Counted from the first letter of the stretch, positions 1 to 9,038 are shown. The stretch is 64,000 nucleotides of DNA from Demequina sp. NBRC 110051 (GCF_002090055.1 NZ_BBRH01000008.1:1-64000); one strand, 5' to 3'. The notes: generated from the letters alone by a model not told the origin. Program-made: numbers and translations.

Positions 1-15
1 TGGTGTGATGGAGTC

Positions 16-2130
16 ATGACCGAAACCACGGCGCAGGCGGCTCCTCCGAGAGCCGGTTTTCGCGCCCGCGGCTCCGACGAATGGGATGCGCGGGTGCGCT
101 CCGCGTTGTCCGAGCGCCGGTCGCTCACGCACGCCGGTGTGAGCGGGATGACTGACGACGACCTCGTGGCGCTCGCCGTGGCGGTTGGTGCCGTGCGCAA
201 GGACGCGGACCGCATGATGGCGGTTGTCGCCGCGGAGCAGGCCGTGCGATCGCGAGCGAAGGCACGCAAGGTCGGGCTCGCTCGGGGCCGGGGTAAGGGT
301 GACGAGCGCGGGCTCGTGTCATCTCAGACCGGCGGCTCGGCTGCCGAGTCGAGCCGGCTCATCGAGTTGGGCGAGACGCTTCGCGATGCGGAACGGGCCG
401 GGCGCGGCGAGCCTGCCGTGGACCCGGCCTCGGAACAACCGGTGGCGGTCTTCCCTGAGGTCGCTCGCGCCGTGAACGCGGGAGAGTTGAGCGTCGAGGC
501 ATCGGCCATGATCACGCGGATGCTGAAGCGGGTACGGCAGCGGGTCGCACCGCCGGCTTTGGCGAAGGCTGAGCGCAAACTTGTCTTCGCTGCGCGCCAC
601 ATGCGCCTCGAGAAGCTCGCCGGCCTCATCACGAGGACCGAGGAACGGCTGGATGCCGAACACCGCGAGGCCCTCGCGCAGGAGCGTCGTGAACGGAGAT
701 TTCTCCGGGTCGGTGAATCGGCCGATGGCATGGTCACCGTGAACGGGCGGCTTGACCCGGAAAATGGCGCACCTCTCGTCGCCGTGATGCAGGCGATGGT
801 CAATCAGAACTTCCGCCTGCGCAAGCGCATGCAGGAGGCGGCCAATGCTGGTGAAGCGGTCGTCGTCGACGAGCGCACGCCGGAACAGGTGAGGGCCGAT
901 GCCATGGGCGACTTCGCGCGTCACCTCCTCGGTTGCGAGGTATCGGTCTTGCCGAAAGCAGGGGTGACTTTGGTGGTGCGAACCGGACTTGAGGAGCTGC
1001 GCGACGGGTGGGGCGGGGCGGAGATCGACGGACACGCTGCGAGTCTCGACGCTGGCGCTCTCCGCCGCGCCGCCGCCGCGGCAGACGTCATCCCGCAGGT
1101 GCTAGGCGGGAAGTCAGAGGTGCTCGACCAGGGCGTCAAGCGGCGGCTCTTCACCTTCGAGCAGAAACTGGCGCTCGTTCAGCGCGACGGTGGCTGCGCC
1201 ATGTGCGGTGCTCCGCCGTCCTGGTGCGACGCGCACCACATCGTGCACTGGTCACGCGGTGGAACCACCGACCTGGCCAACGGTGTGATGCTCTGCGTGC
1301 GGTGCCACCACGATGTTCATCGGGCGGGCTGGATCATCGATGCCACCGCGAGCGAGGTCTGGTTCACGCCACCGGCCGAGGTGGATCCGGCGCGACGACG
1401 GCGTCCAGGGGGCAGGAGACTGTTCGACGCCTACCCGCTCGAACAGGAATCCCCGCCGGGAGGTGTGAATCCGGGAGAGGCGAAAGATCGGGGAGGAACC
1501 TGTGCGTGTGTGAAGTACGAGCCCCGTGGGGCGACCTTGGTCGAAGAGGTCCATGGCGACGGGTCGTTCGAGCGGCACCGCGACGACCTGAACGACGATG
1601 GGGCTGAGGCCATCGGCTCGATGCATCCGCACGCACCGTTCGACGAACCTGCTCAGCTCACGACTTGCCGTCGGTTCTCTGCAGGGCCACGCCGCACGGC
1701 GCGCCGGAGCCATGCACCTCCGCGCCGTCGCCGGCCACCGGAGGGACGCGTGCCCGCACCGCGCCACGCGGGAGGTACCGGGCCGTCTCCGCCGAGCGCC
1801 CACCTACACTCGCAGGCAACGAGGAGGAGTAGGCATGCACGAGATCACCTGCCCGCACTGTGGCAAGGCATTCACGGTCGACGAGGCCGGCTACGCCGAC
1901 ATCCTGAGCCAGGTGCGCACCAAGGAGTTCGACGCCGAGCTCGAGAAGCGGCTTCACCTGGCCGAAGCCGACAAGAAGGCCGCGGTCGACCTCGCCAAGG
2001 CGCAGGCCGCCTCGGAAGCGCAGAAGACCGCGTCGGCCAAGGACACGGAAATACAGCAGCTGAAGGCGCAGCTGGAGGCCTCGGGCACCCAGCAGCAGCT
2101 CGCGGTCGCCGAGGCGCTCAAGGCGATTGA
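16..2130 (+). CDS. DUF222 / HNH endonuclease-like protein with overlong C-terminus
   Basis: The protein has the layout of actinobacterial DUF222-HNH proteins: an Arg/Ala-rich alpha-helical N-terminal region (about residues 1-370) and an HNH nuclease motif near residues 395-440, seen as CAMCG, then AHHIVHW, then CVRCHHDVH. Such proteins are abundant in Micrococcales and their role is unsettled; DNA cleavage is inferred from the HNH motif only. ATG at 16 follows a GATGGAG ribosome site. The frame stays open to 2130, giving 704 residues where the family is usually 400-550, and it runs 296 bases into the next gene. From about residue 550 the translation turns into Arg/Pro-rich sequence typical of a wrong frame, so the true end is probably lost to a frameshift or stop mutation near 1650-1830. 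The N-terminal two thirds are certain, the C-terminus is not. Confidence 0.8.
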   Translation: MTETTAQAAPPRAGFRARGSDEWDARVRSALSERRSLTHAGVSGMTDDDLVALAVAVGAVRKDADRMMAVVAAEQAVRSRAKARKVGLARGRGKGDERGLVSSQTGGSAAESSRLIELGETLRDAERAGRGEPAVDPASEQPVAVFPEVARAVNAGELSVEASAMITRMLKRVRQRVAPPALAKAERKLVFAARHMRLEKLAGLITRTEERLDAEHREALAQERRERRFLRVGESADGMVTVNGRLDPENGAPLVAVMQAMVNQNFRLRKRMQEAANAGEAVVVDERTPEQVRADAMGDFARHLLGCEVSVLPKAGVTLVVRTGLEELRDGWGGAEIDGHAASLDAGALRRAAAAADVIPQVLGGKSEVLDQGVKRRLFTFEQKLALVQRDGGCAMCGAPPSWCDAHHIVHWSRGGTTDLANGVMLCVRCHHDVHRAGWIIDATASEVWFTPPAEVDPARRRRPGGRRLFDAYPLEQESPPGGVNPGEAKDRGGTCACVKYEPRGATLVEEVHGDGSFERHRDDLNDDGAEAIGSMHPHAPFDEPAQLTTCRRFSAGPRRTARRSHAPPRRRRPPEGRVPAPRHAGGTGPSPPSAHLHSQATRRSRHARDHLPALWQGIHGRRGRLRRHPEPGAHQGVRRRAREAASPGRSRQEGRGRPRQGAGRLGSAEDRVGQGHGNTAAEGAAGGLGHPAAARGRRGAQGD

Positions 2131-3169
2131 GAAAGAGCGCGACTCCCTCGCAAACGAACTGTCGCAGGCGAAGGCCGCATCGGCATCGGCCGCCGAGCTT
2201 GCCGAAGCCAAGCTGACCGCCGAACTTCAGAAGGCCGTCGCGGCGCAAGAATCGCAGATCGCCGACCTGAAGCACGCGCTGGAGAAGGCCGGCCTCGAGA
2301 AGTCGCACGCCGAGGCCTCGCTTAAGGAGAAGTACACCGCCGAGATTGCCTCGCGCGAGATTCAAATCAAGGATCGCGACGACGCCATCGAGCGGCTCAA
2401 GGATATGAAGGCGCGTCTGTCGACCAAGATGGTGGGCGAGACGCTCGAGCAGCACTGTGAGATCCAGTTCAACCAGCTGCGCGCGACCGCCTTTCAGCAC
2501 GCCTACTTCGAGAAGGACAACGACGCGTCGACGGGCTCCAAGGGCGACTACATCTTCCGGGAGTCCGATGCCGAGGGCACCGAGGTGGTCTCGATCATGT
2601 TCGAAATGAAGAACGAGTCCGACACCACGGCGACCAAGCACAAGAACGAGGACTTCTTCAAGGAGCTCGACAAGGATCGCCGCGAGAAGGGCTGCGAGTA
2701 CGCGGTCCTCGTGACGCTGCTGGAGCCCGACAGCGAGCTCTACAACTCGGGCATTGTCGACGTCTCCCATCGCTACCCGAAGATGTACGTGGTGCGCCCC
2801 CAGTTCTTCATTCCCATCATCACGCTCCTGCGCAATGCCGCCCAAAGCGCGCTGGCCTACAAGCAAGAGCTCGCACTGGTGCGCGCCCAGAACATCGACA
2901 TCACCAACTTCGAGTCCGAACTCGAGGACTTCAAGGACAGGTTCGGCCGCAACTGGCGCCTGGCCTCGGACGGCTTCGAGGAGGCGGTCAAGCGCATCGA
3001 CGAGGCGATCAAGGACCTCGAGAAGACCAAGCAGGCCCTCCACAAGTCCGCGAACAACCTGCGCCTGGCCAACGACAAGGCCGAGGACCTCACCATCAAA
3101 AAGCTCACTCGCGGCAACCCCACCATGGCCGCGAAGTTCGCCGAGCTCGAGGCGGGGGAGAGTCGTTAG
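1835..3169 (+). CDS. DUF2130 family protein with zinc ribbon and coiled coil
   Basis: The 444-residue protein starts with a single CPHCG zinc-knuckle-like motif (residues 6-10), continues with an Ala/Glu/Lys-rich coiled coil (about 30-215), and ends with the DUF2130 domain (about 220-400). That domain shows GDYIF followed by FEMKNE (about 237-260), an acidic residue then ExK, which resembles the core of PD-(D/E)xK nuclease folds; nuclease activity is my inference. ATG at 1835 is chosen because a strong AGGAGGAG sits ten bases upstream and the protein begins directly with the conserved zinc motif; the frame itself opens further upstream inside the HNH gene. The function of the family is unknown. 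Confidence 0.85.
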   Translation: MHEITCPHCGKAFTVDEAGYADILSQVRTKEFDAELEKRLHLAEADKKAAVDLAKAQAASEAQKTASAKDTEIQQLKAQLEASGTQQQLAVAEALKAIEKERDSLANELSQAKAASASAAELAEAKLTAELQKAVAAQESQIADLKHALEKAGLEKSHAEASLKEKYTAEIASREIQIKDRDDAIERLKDMKARLSTKMVGETLEQHCEIQFNQLRATAFQHAYFEKDNDASTGSKGDYIFRESDAEGTEVVSIMFEMKNESDTTATKHKNEDFFKELDKDRREKGCEYAVLVTLLEPDSELYNSGIVDVSHRYPKMYVVRPQFFIPIITLLRNAAQSALAYKQELALVRAQNIDITNFESELEDFKDRFGRNWRLASDGFEEAVKRIDEAIKDLEKTKQALHKSANNLRLANDKAEDLTIKKLTRGNPTMAAKFAELEAGESR

Positions 3170-3178
3170 GCGGCAGCG

Positions 3179-4021
3179 TTAGGCGCTCGCACGCTCCACG
3201 GCCCTCGCCATCGCGGCCGCGGTCTGCTCGGGGTACGTCGCGGCGACATCGTGACCCGCGCCCGGGATGACGACGTGATCGGTGCGGCGCGCATGGACCA
3301 GCGTGGCCACCAGCACGGCAGCCTCATCGGCGAACCACGGGTGAGTCTCGCCGCCCGAGATCACGGTCAGCGGCGCGGCGAAGCGGGTGCTGTCCGCATC
3401 AGTCCAGCGGGCCGCGAGGAGCGCCGGGATGTCGGCCGCGAAGAACGCCTCCGCGTGGGAGGCGGGCAGCGGGCAACCCGCACCGCCGAGCCCGGCTTGG
3501 AAGTTTGCCGCGGCGCGCTCGGCTCCCAGGCGGTCCCGGCTCACGAGCAGCGCACGGTTCGCGGCGCGGAACTCGGCGGTGCTCGCACTCAGCACGGGAG
3601 GCGGCTCCACGGCGATGACTCCCGCGACCCGCTCTGGAAAGCCGGCGCCCATCCGTAGCGCTACCGCGGCCGCGTACGAACTCCCCGCGATCACCGCTTG
3701 CTCGATGCCGCATGTGTCGAGGAGGGCGACGGCATCCAGCGCGTCCTCGGTGAGCGACCCGGAAGAGTGCTCCGTTCCCTGCGTGCCACGCGGATCGCTC
3801 GCGCCGTATCCACGACGACGGAGGGCGAAACAGGCACGACCCGTAAGCGCTGCGGCTCGCTGAGCCGACGGGGCGAGCTCGTCAGGCGTGAGCGCGGTGC
3901 CGATCGCCACTAGCGGGGGAAGAGTCCTATGTCCGCCAGTTTCCCCGGGTGCGTCGAGACGGCGCACGTCGAGGACGCCACGTTTCGTGGCGACAGCACT
4001 CCACCTTGCCGTCGCTGCCAC
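3179..4021 (-). CDS. alpha/beta hydrolase
   Basis: A 280-residue soluble protein with an alpha/beta-hydrolase layout. The nucleophile elbow is GSSYA (about residues 113-117, Ser115) and the likely catalytic His lies in GAGHDVA near residue 256. An RRRGYGASDPRG segment near residue 68-79 fits the loop before the cap. The substrate cannot be told. The start is GTG and has no convincing ribosome site, so a later GTG (VRRLDAPG) is possible. It converges on the DUF2130 gene with nine bases between the stops. Confidence 0.75.
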   Translation of the reverse strand: MAATARWSAVATKRGVLDVRRLDAPGETGGHRTLPPLVAIGTALTPDELAPSAQRAAALTGRACFALRRRGYGASDPRGTQGTEHSSGSLTEDALDAVALLDTCGIEQAVIAGSSYAAAVALRMGAGFPERVAGVIAVEPPPVLSASTAEFRAANRALLVSRDRLGAERAAANFQAGLGGAGCPLPASHAEAFFAADIPALLAARWTDADSTRFAAPLTVISGGETHPWFADEAAVLVATLVHARRTDHVVIPGAGHDVAATYPEQTAAAMARAVERASA

Positions 4022-4423
4022 CTGTCGAACCTACGCCTGAATGCCCCGGCGGACCGGGCAGCGGAGCCCCCGAGCGATGCACGGAAAACCGAACCTGAGC
4101 CGATGAGACCCACCTCGTCATGAGCCGCGCCAAACGAACCGCGCCCAACGAGCCGCGCCCAACGAGCCGCGCCAAACGAGCCGCGCCCAACGAGCCGCGC
4201 CCAACGAGCCGCGCCAAACGAGCCGCGCCCAGCGGAGGGCGTGCCGACCTGAGGATCACCGCGAGAGCGCGAGCCAACCACGGCATCGGCGGTTGTCCGA
4301 TTCGCCCCGATTTCGACACTCTCATTGTTGGAACATCACGATTGTGCAACCCAAGATGAGGAATGCCCGCCATGGTGGAAGAGTTGCAGTGATGGCACGC
4401 AATCCCCAGACCGTGGAGGAAAC
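4022..4423. other. 402-base intergenic region holding a tandem repeat
   Basis: The region separates a leftward hydrolase gene from a rightward membrane-protein gene, so it should carry two divergent promoters. It holds the 14-bp tandem array at 4122-4233 and a one-mismatch copy of the CCACGGCATCGGCC word at 4278-4291. From 4310 to 4390 the base composition becomes more AT-rich, as expected for a promoter of the rightward gene, but I cannot assign -35 and -10 boxes with confidence. Short open frames across the array are not supported as genes. Confidence 0.6.
4122..4233. repeat. 14-bp tandem repeat, eight units, with 42-bp higher-order period
   Basis: Eight head-to-tail units of 14 bp read GAGCCGCGCCMAAC-like. 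Type A is GAGCCGCGCCAAAC (units 1, 4, 7); type C is GAGCCGCGCCCAAC (units 3, 5, 6); unit 2 has GAACC instead of GAGCC; unit 8 ends CAGC. The A units recur every third unit, giving a 42-bp super-repeat and suggesting growth by triplication of a three-unit block. There are no spacers, so it is not a CRISPR array. Confidence 0.95.
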
Positions 4424-4825
4424 GTGACAGTCCCAGAGTTGTCGCTCCCAGCGCTACGAGCGCGCCCCGCACACCGCGCCGCCGTGCCCGCCCCGAGCCC
4501 GAGTTGGCTCGACGAGGCCGCACCGCCCAGCGGGGAGATCGACACCGTCGCCCACGTGGCGCCCGCGCACGCCGGCGCCGCTCATCACACGCCCGCAGCC
4601 CCGTTCACCGCGAAGGCCGGCGTCGACATCGCCGCCATGGTGGCGAGGGGCGCGCTCATCGGCGGCCTCGTCGCGCTGCTCTATGTGGCGATCGCCGGCG
4701 GATGGATCGGAGCCGCCACCGAGGCGCTCAGCGGCTGGTGGGCGGCGGATGTGGCGCCCTGGTTCGCTATCGACATCGTCTCCGACGGCGGCGAGGCCGG
4801 GACCGTTCCCGCATCGGTCGGCTGA
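4424..4825 (+). CDS. small single-pass membrane protein, function unknown
   Basis: A 133-residue protein. GTG at 4424 is preceded by GGAGGAAAC at ideal distance; the frame is open further upstream but without a ribosome site. The N-terminal 80 residues are Pro/Ala-rich and probably disordered, followed by one membrane segment (about residues 83-103, ALIGGLVALLYVAIAGG) and a Trp-rich tail. I do not recognise the family. It lies 15 bases before the YbaK-like gene and may be cotranscribed with it. Confidence 0.6.
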   Translation: MTVPELSLPALRARPAHRAAVPAPSPSWLDEAAPPSGEIDTVAHVAPAHAGAAHHTPAAPFTAKAGVDIAAMVARGALIGGLVALLYVAIAGGWIGAATEALSGWWAADVAPWFAIDIVSDGGEAGTVPASVG

Positions 4826-4840
4826 CGCTAGCCTCGAGGA

Positions 4841-5320
4841 ATGACTGACGTCCCTGACACTCCTGCCCTGCGCGCGCTCGCTGCGTTGGGCATCGACTAC
4901 GAGGTGACGGCGCACGGTCCCGTGCGCTCGCTGGAGGAGGCCGCGGCGGAGCGTGGACTGGATCCGCACCAGGTTCTGAAGACGCTCGTGGTGCGCCGCG
5001 GCGACGGCGACTTCCTGTTTGTTCTGGTCCCCGGCGATCGCCAGATCTCGTGGCCCAAGCTGCGCGAGCACCTGGGCGTGAGCCGGCTGTCCATGCCGGA
5101 CAAGGACGTGGCGCGCGACGTGACGGGCTACGAGCGCGGCACCATCACGCCGTTCGGAGCGACTACTGCGTGGCCCGTTATCGCGGACCGGCTGATCGTG
5201 TCGCGCGAGGGGCCGGTATCGATCGGCGGGGGAGCCCATGGCGTCGCGGCGTCGCTTCACCCTGCTCAACTGGTCGAGGTGCTCGACGCGACGGTGGTGG
5301 ATGTCACCGAGCCCACCTGA
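4841..5320 (+). CDS. YbaK/EbsC-family aminoacyl-tRNA deacylase
   Basis: The 159-residue protein matches the YbaK/ProX editing-domain family, which hydrolyses mischarged aminoacyl-tRNA (for YbaK, Cys-tRNA(Pro)). Visible family features are the conserved lysine in VLKTLVV (about residue 47), the PGDRQISWPKL segment, and the GTITPFG motif near residue 104, followed by the SIGGGAHG loop. The length is normal for a free-standing deacylase. Exact tRNA specificity is not readable from sequence. Confidence 0.88.
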   Translation: MTDVPDTPALRALAALGIDYEVTAHGPVRSLEEAAAERGLDPHQVLKTLVVRRGDGDFLFVLVPGDRQISWPKLREHLGVSRLSMPDKDVARDVTGYERGTITPFGATTAWPVIADRLIVSREGPVSIGGGAHGVAASLHPAQLVEVLDATVVDVTEPT

Positions 5321-5330
5321 TGGCGAGCTC

Positions 5331-6044
5331 GTGACTCCGGCCGGGTACACGCGTCCCGCCATCGATGCTGGGGAGTACCGCGATGATGCTGGCACGGTGA
5401 TTCCGTACGGCCGCCGCTGGGAGGGCGCGCCCTACGACGGCTTCCCGCCCGAGTGGGCCTACTCGATCTGCCCCCATCCAGAACGCTTCGCGCCCCTCAC
5501 CACTGTGACCGAGGCAATCGTGGCCTTCCTCGCGTCCACCTACGACGTGAAGGTCGCGACCTTCGACGTGGTCGATCCGGCCGAGCCCGAGGAGGCGCTT
5601 CCCGAAGCGGTGCGCCGCCACCTGCGAGAACGTGCCGCGTGGGCGAAGCTCTGGGTGCGCGTGACGGTGCTCACGCCGACTCGTCCTGGCGCGGCGGCGC
5701 TCGCCTTCCTCTTCACGGAGTCCGAGGACGGCTTCCCCGGCGGTGCGGTGTTCGCGGGCGAGTCGCTCGACCACAGGACGGCAGGGTGCGGGTGCGATGC
5801 GTGCGATGACAGCATCGAAGCCCTTGCGGACGATCTCGAGGAGTGTGTCTTTGCGGTCGTCGAGGGACACGCGTTCGAACGCGTCCGCGATGGTGCGCTG
5901 CAGCGTGGATACGACGTTCCAGGCTGGGGGTCATCGATGCGCACGACCCCGGGAAACCGGCGCAACCGGGAGGTGCGACGGCGCGTGGCGGACGCGGTCA
6001 GGGCCCGCGGCTCGGAAAAATTCCGTGCGTGGGTCTCGCCATAG
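5331..6044 (+). CDS. DUF6226-like hypothetical protein
   Basis: A 237-residue protein without signal peptide or membrane segment. It has a conserved-looking N-terminal YSICPHPERFAPL segment and a CGCDACDDSIEALADDLE motif near residues 152-169, which is what I recall from the actinobacterial DUF6226 family; no function is known. GTG at 5331 is favoured, ten bases after the stop of the deacylase gene, because the upstream part of the frame overlaps that gene. The cysteine cluster could bind a metal, but this is inference. Confidence 0.6.
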   Translation: MTPAGYTRPAIDAGEYRDDAGTVIPYGRRWEGAPYDGFPPEWAYSICPHPERFAPLTTVTEAIVAFLASTYDVKVATFDVVDPAEPEEALPEAVRRHLRERAAWAKLWVRVTVLTPTRPGAAALAFLFTESEDGFPGGAVFAGESLDHRTAGCGCDACDDSIEALADDLEECVFAVVEGHAFERVRDGALQRGYDVPGWGSSMRTTPGNRRNREVRRRVADAVRARGSEKFRAWVSP

Positions 6045-6477
6045 TGCCTGGTGGTAGACCATGATGGGAGATGCCGCGACGCGGGCTTGCCCACTCCCCC
6101 CGAGTGACCCGCGCCGCGGCCCTTTCCCCCCTAGGGTCCTAGGCGGCCTCCTGAGAGCACCGTTGACGCTTGCGCGCTTCATCCGCTGAGTGGTGATGAA
6201 GCATGCTTGCGCCTCCAGGGACCTGTGATGGCGCCGCGCTGGCGATGGCATACCGCGCGCGATGCCGGCTCGTGGTGCCGCTTCGGTAAGTGCTTGGGGT
6301 CAGGAACCCCGGGTGGTTCACCGTGACGGCCTGCTGGCGATCGGTGGTGGAGGTCTTCCGGCCTCTGTTGGGGCGTGCTTGTCCGGAAAATGGACGCGCC
6401 GTTGTTCTCACCCTGAGCCCCCTCGCGTGAGTACTGCCCCGTTCGCGCCGAGAGGTTTCGGCATGCACCTACCGTTG

Positions 6478-6497
6478 CCCCGGTGTCACGACCGGGG
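6478..6497. terminator. GC-rich hairpin, terminator-like
   Basis: CCCCGGT and ACCGGGG form a perfect 7-bp stem around a 6-base loop (GTCACG). There is no T run, as is usual in high-GC actinobacteria. It lies about 190 bases beyond the end of the leftward hydrolase gene at 6692, so it may end that transcript or belong to an unknown RNA. Confidence 0.35.
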
Positions 6498-6588
6498 CCC
6501 CCTCAGTGGTCCTTTGACTCGACTGACGCTACACGGTTTCACCAGGTTTAGCGAGAGATTTGTCACACTTTGTGCGTGAACAGGCGAT

Positions 6589-6617
6589 TTGAAAACTCCT
6601 GGAAACACGAGATTTAT
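6589..6617 (+). promoter_or_regulatory. sigma-70-like promoter sequence pointing right
   Basis: TTGAAA (6589-6594) and ATTTAT (6612-6617) are separated by exactly 17 bases, in an AT-enriched stretch. No rightward gene follows; a transcript would run antisense into the dienelactone-hydrolase gene. Confidence 0.3.
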
Positions 6618-6691
6618 CGGCGTGTCACCGGGACCGGTTACAGTCCGCTCGATATGCGACAGGTGTGGGCCATGGGTGTCGGGGCAGCCGG

Positions 6692-7291
6692 CTACAGCGT
6701 GACGCGCGCGGGTTCCGCCCTGCCCGCATCGATGCGGGCGAGGAAGTCCGCCACGCGCTCCTCGAACGCGTCCGCGGCATCGGCGTCGTAGTCCGCCAGT
6801 GTCGGGTCGACGAAGAGGTGGCCCCGGTGGGGGTAGGTGAACACCTCCGCGTGCGGCGCCCCGCGACGCAGCGTCTCCACGTCGTCGGTGGTGCACCAGT
6901 CGTCCGGGTCGGCGACGTGGATCTGCAGCGGTAGGTGAGCGGGCCACGCGCTGCCAAGGTGCTCGGGAGGCATGGCTCCACCCATGAGCACGCACCCGCG
7001 AATCCCGCGCCGGTGCTGGGCGACCAACTGCGCCTGCATGGTGCCGAGCGAAAAGCCGATCACGACATCGGCCGCCGGATGTTTGCGCGCCGCGCGCATT
7101 CCTACGTGCGCGACGGCGTCATGGCCGATGGTCTCGGCGTGGCGCACGCCATCCTCGTCGTTATCGAAGACCCGTCCGGCGTAGGCGTCGGGCGTGTAGA
7201 CCGTGTGCCCGTCGGCGCGCAGGCGATCCGCGAACGCGCACAGCCCCTCGGTGAGGCCGCGCGCGTGGTGGAACAGCAGGATCTCCGCCAT
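6692..7291 (-). CDS. dienelactone hydrolase family protein
   Basis: A 199-residue compact alpha/beta hydrolase of the dienelactone-hydrolase type. The nucleophile elbow is GFSLGT with Ser81, where classic dienelactone hydrolases carry Cys; the C-terminal GHLFVDPTLADYD segment (about residue 157-169) holds the catalytic His and the family's typical following acidic motif. Such Ser variants are common among actinobacterial paralogues of unknown substrate. It stands alone, transcribed leftward. Confidence 0.8.
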   Translation of the reverse strand: MAEILLFHHARGLTEGLCAFADRLRADGHTVYTPDAYAGRVFDNDEDGVRHAETIGHDAVAHVGMRAARKHPAADVVIGFSLGTMQAQLVAQHRRGIRGCVLMGGAMPPEHLGSAWPAHLPLQIHVADPDDWCTTDDVETLRRGAPHAEVFTYPHRGHLFVDPTLADYDADAADAFEERVADFLARIDAGRAEPARVTL

Positions 7292-7376
7292 ATGCCCAGT
7301 CTCGCGCCAGCGGCGCCCCTTCGCACGTCGAAAGGGCGCCGCTCGCGTGGGATATCGACCACGACCGTGGGTGAGA

Positions 7377-8153
7377 TCAGGCCTCCGTGGGCATCTCCGT
7401 CACCGCGAAGGGTTCCATCGTGGGAGCCTCCGATCCACCCGCCGGCTCCTCGGTGAGGGCGACCGCGGCCATGTGCGCCACGTCGACCTCGGAGACCGAC
7501 ATGTAGACGCCGTCCTCGCGGGGGGTAAAGGTGGGGCCGGCATCGATGGTGCCGTCATCCATGACCAGCCACAGCTGGTACTCCTTGCCGTCCTCGGGCA
7601 GTCCCGCGTCGGTGCCCATGAGCGCCACCGAGTTCATCTCGTGGCTCACCATGACCTTGCCGCTTCCGAGCCCGAGAGAGATGGCTTCCATGTCCTCCGA
7701 CGAGGCGACCGTCATGACGTCCTTCTCCATGGCGAGCTGGGCCGTGCGCTCGGCACGGGCATCGGCCACCATGACCCCGCCAACGGCCAGCACAGCCACC
7801 ACGGCGGCCGCCACAGGAGCGGCGATCCACCAGCGACGACGCCTCGTGGCAGGGGAGAAGGAAAGCACGTCGGCGTCGCCGCTGGCGGGCTTGGTGCCCG
7901 CGCGCGGCGCTTCATCGAGCAGCGGCGGCAACTGTGCGGTCCTTGACACCTCATCCATCACCCGTGCGCGCAGAGACGGGGGAGGAGTCGCGGTGTGGGA
8001 GTCGGCCAAGGCCTCCGTCGCCAGGGCAAGCGAGGCGACCTCGTCGCGGCAGTCGGCACACTCGTCGAGGTGCGCCTCGAAGGCGCGGCGCTCGTCGGTG
8101 ACGAGCGCGTCCACGGCGTAGGGAGCCGCTAGCGTGTGCAGGTTCTCGTTCAT
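7377..8153 (-). CDS. RskA-type anti-sigma factor
   Basis: A 258-residue single-pass membrane protein. The cytoplasmic N-terminus carries a zinc-anti-sigma motif His28-x3-Cys32-x2-Cys35, followed by a membrane segment near residues 109-130 (WWIAAPVAAAVVAVLAVGG) after a TRRRR stop-transfer, and an extracytoplasmic RskA domain (about 140-250) with the GKEYQLWLVMDDG core. Its ATG overlaps the stop of the sigma gene by four bases (ATGA), the usual arrangement for sigK-rskA pairs. It is expected to hold the sigma factor at the membrane until regulated proteolysis. Confidence 0.88.
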   Translation of the reverse strand: MNENLHTLAAPYAVDALVTDERRAFEAHLDECADCRDEVASLALATEALADSHTATPPPSLRARVMDEVSRTAQLPPLLDEAPRAGTKPASGDADVLSFSPATRRRRWWIAAPVAAAVVAVLAVGGVMVADARAERTAQLAMEKDVMTVASSEDMEAISLGLGSGKVMVSHEMNSVALMGTDAGLPEDGKEYQLWLVMDDGTIDAGPTFTPREDGVYMSVSEVDVAHMAAVALTEEPAGGSEAPTMEPFAVTEMPTEA

Positions 8154-8767
8154 CGCTCGACCCCCAATGCGTCGCGTAGTTTGATGAGTCCGTCTCGTAT
8201 GCGGGCCTTACATGTGCCCAACGGTATGTCCAGCGCCTGCGCCGCCTCTCGGTGCGTGAAGCCTTTGTAGAAACACAGGTCGAGCGCTTCTCGCTGTCGC
8301 TCGGTCAGCTGTTGCAGCCCGGCCTTGACGCGAGCGGCCTGCCATTCGCCGTGCATGGTGTCCACCACGTCCTCGGCTCCGTCATGGTCGATCTCGACAG
8401 GCACGGCGTGCGCGTGAAGGCGGTTGGTGTGGGCCTGCTCGGACCGGACCCGGTCCACGGCCCGGCGGTGGGCGATGGTGAGGATCCACGATCGCGCGCT
8501 ACCGGCCTCACGGTCGAAGCGTGCGGCGCGGCGCCACACCTCCACGAGTGCCTCCTGGGCGACGTCTTCCGCCATGTCGCGGTCGCGCACAATGCGCAGC
8601 GCGAGACCGAAGACGGAGCCGGCGACGAGGCTGTAAAGCTCCTCGTAGGCGGCACCGTCGCCCAAAGCGGTCTGTTCCAGGAGTGTCGTCATGCGCACCC
8701 CCGGGTCGTCCTCGGGCGCGGGGCCCGGGCGCAAGGTCGGGGGCACGGCACGCAGATGCCTGTCCAT
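8150..8767 (-). CDS. sigK: ECF RNA polymerase sigma factor, SigK type
   Basis: A 205-residue ECF sigma factor. Region 2 spans about residues 30-105 (with RDRDMAEDVAQEALVEVWRRAARF and the -10 recognition helix TIAHRRAVDRVRSEQ), and region 4 about 145-195 (LTERQREALDLCF, then the helix-turn-helix HREAAQALDIPLGTCKARI). The start at 8767 is chosen because ACAGGAGGACGGC lies directly upstream; the frame is open for another 370 bases. The VDRVRSEQ sequence and the RskA partner match the SigK group, which in mycobacteria controls mpt70/mpt83/dipZ. A dipZ gene lies just upstream here, supporting the assignment. Confidence 0.87.
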   Translation of the reverse strand: MDRHLRAVPPTLRPGPAPEDDPGVRMTTLLEQTALGDGAAYEELYSLVAGSVFGLALRIVRDRDMAEDVAQEALVEVWRRAARFDREAGSARSWILTIAHRRAVDRVRSEQAHTNRLHAHAVPVEIDHDGAEDVVDTMHGEWQAARVKAGLQQLTERQREALDLCFYKGFTHREAAQALDIPLGTCKARIRDGLIKLRDALGVER

Positions 8768-8985
8768 GCCGTCCTCCTGTCCGTCCGTCACGAGTTCTCC
8801 CTCCACGGCACCAGGGTGGTGGTGCGCGTCATCATCCTGCACCATCGTGTGGGCGTGGGGGTCATCGTGACTCCTTCCTCGCAGCGACGCCGCCTGGGGC
8901 GGCCTGACACCTGCTGTTCGGCGCCGGTGGAGACGCGGATGGGTCGAGCGGGGCATCGTTCCGAGGAGCGGTTCCAGACATGCCA

Positions 8986-9015
8986 CGAGGGCGGCCGATG
9001 TGCCGGCCGCCCTCG
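8986..9015 (-). terminator. perfect 12-bp hairpin after the small lipoprotein gene
   Basis: CGAGGGCGGCCG and its exact complement flank a 6-base loop (8998-9003). It lies 24 bases beyond the stop of the leftward lipoprotein gene and before the sigma gene, so it probably ends the dipZ-side transcript. No T run follows. Confidence 0.65.
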
Positions 9016-9038
9016 TCACACAGGTCTCGCGCGGTGCC

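Larger units (their letters stand above)
6045..6691. other. 647-base region with no recognisable gene
   Basis: Open frames here on both strands lack ribosome sites, domain signatures and sensible composition. Structures seen are an 8-bp inverted repeat GCTTCATC/GATGAAGC (6176-6183 and 6195-6202), overlapping a 10-bp palindrome AAGCATGCTT (6199-6208), a GC-rich hairpin (6478-6497), and a promoter-like sequence (6589-6617). GC content falls to roughly half between about 6520 and 6660. It could hold a non-coding RNA or the remains of a mobile element; I found no transposase trace and no match to tmRNA, RNase P RNA or common riboswitch cores. Confidence 0.5.

Noticed and set aside
4122-4233. CRISPR array
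   Set aside because: The units are 14 bp and directly adjacent, with no unique spacers and no cas genes nearby.
6045-6691. tmRNA, RNase P RNA or insertion sequence
   Set aside because: No CCA-ended tRNA-like domain, no RNase P core, and no transposase frame or matching terminal inverted repeats were found.
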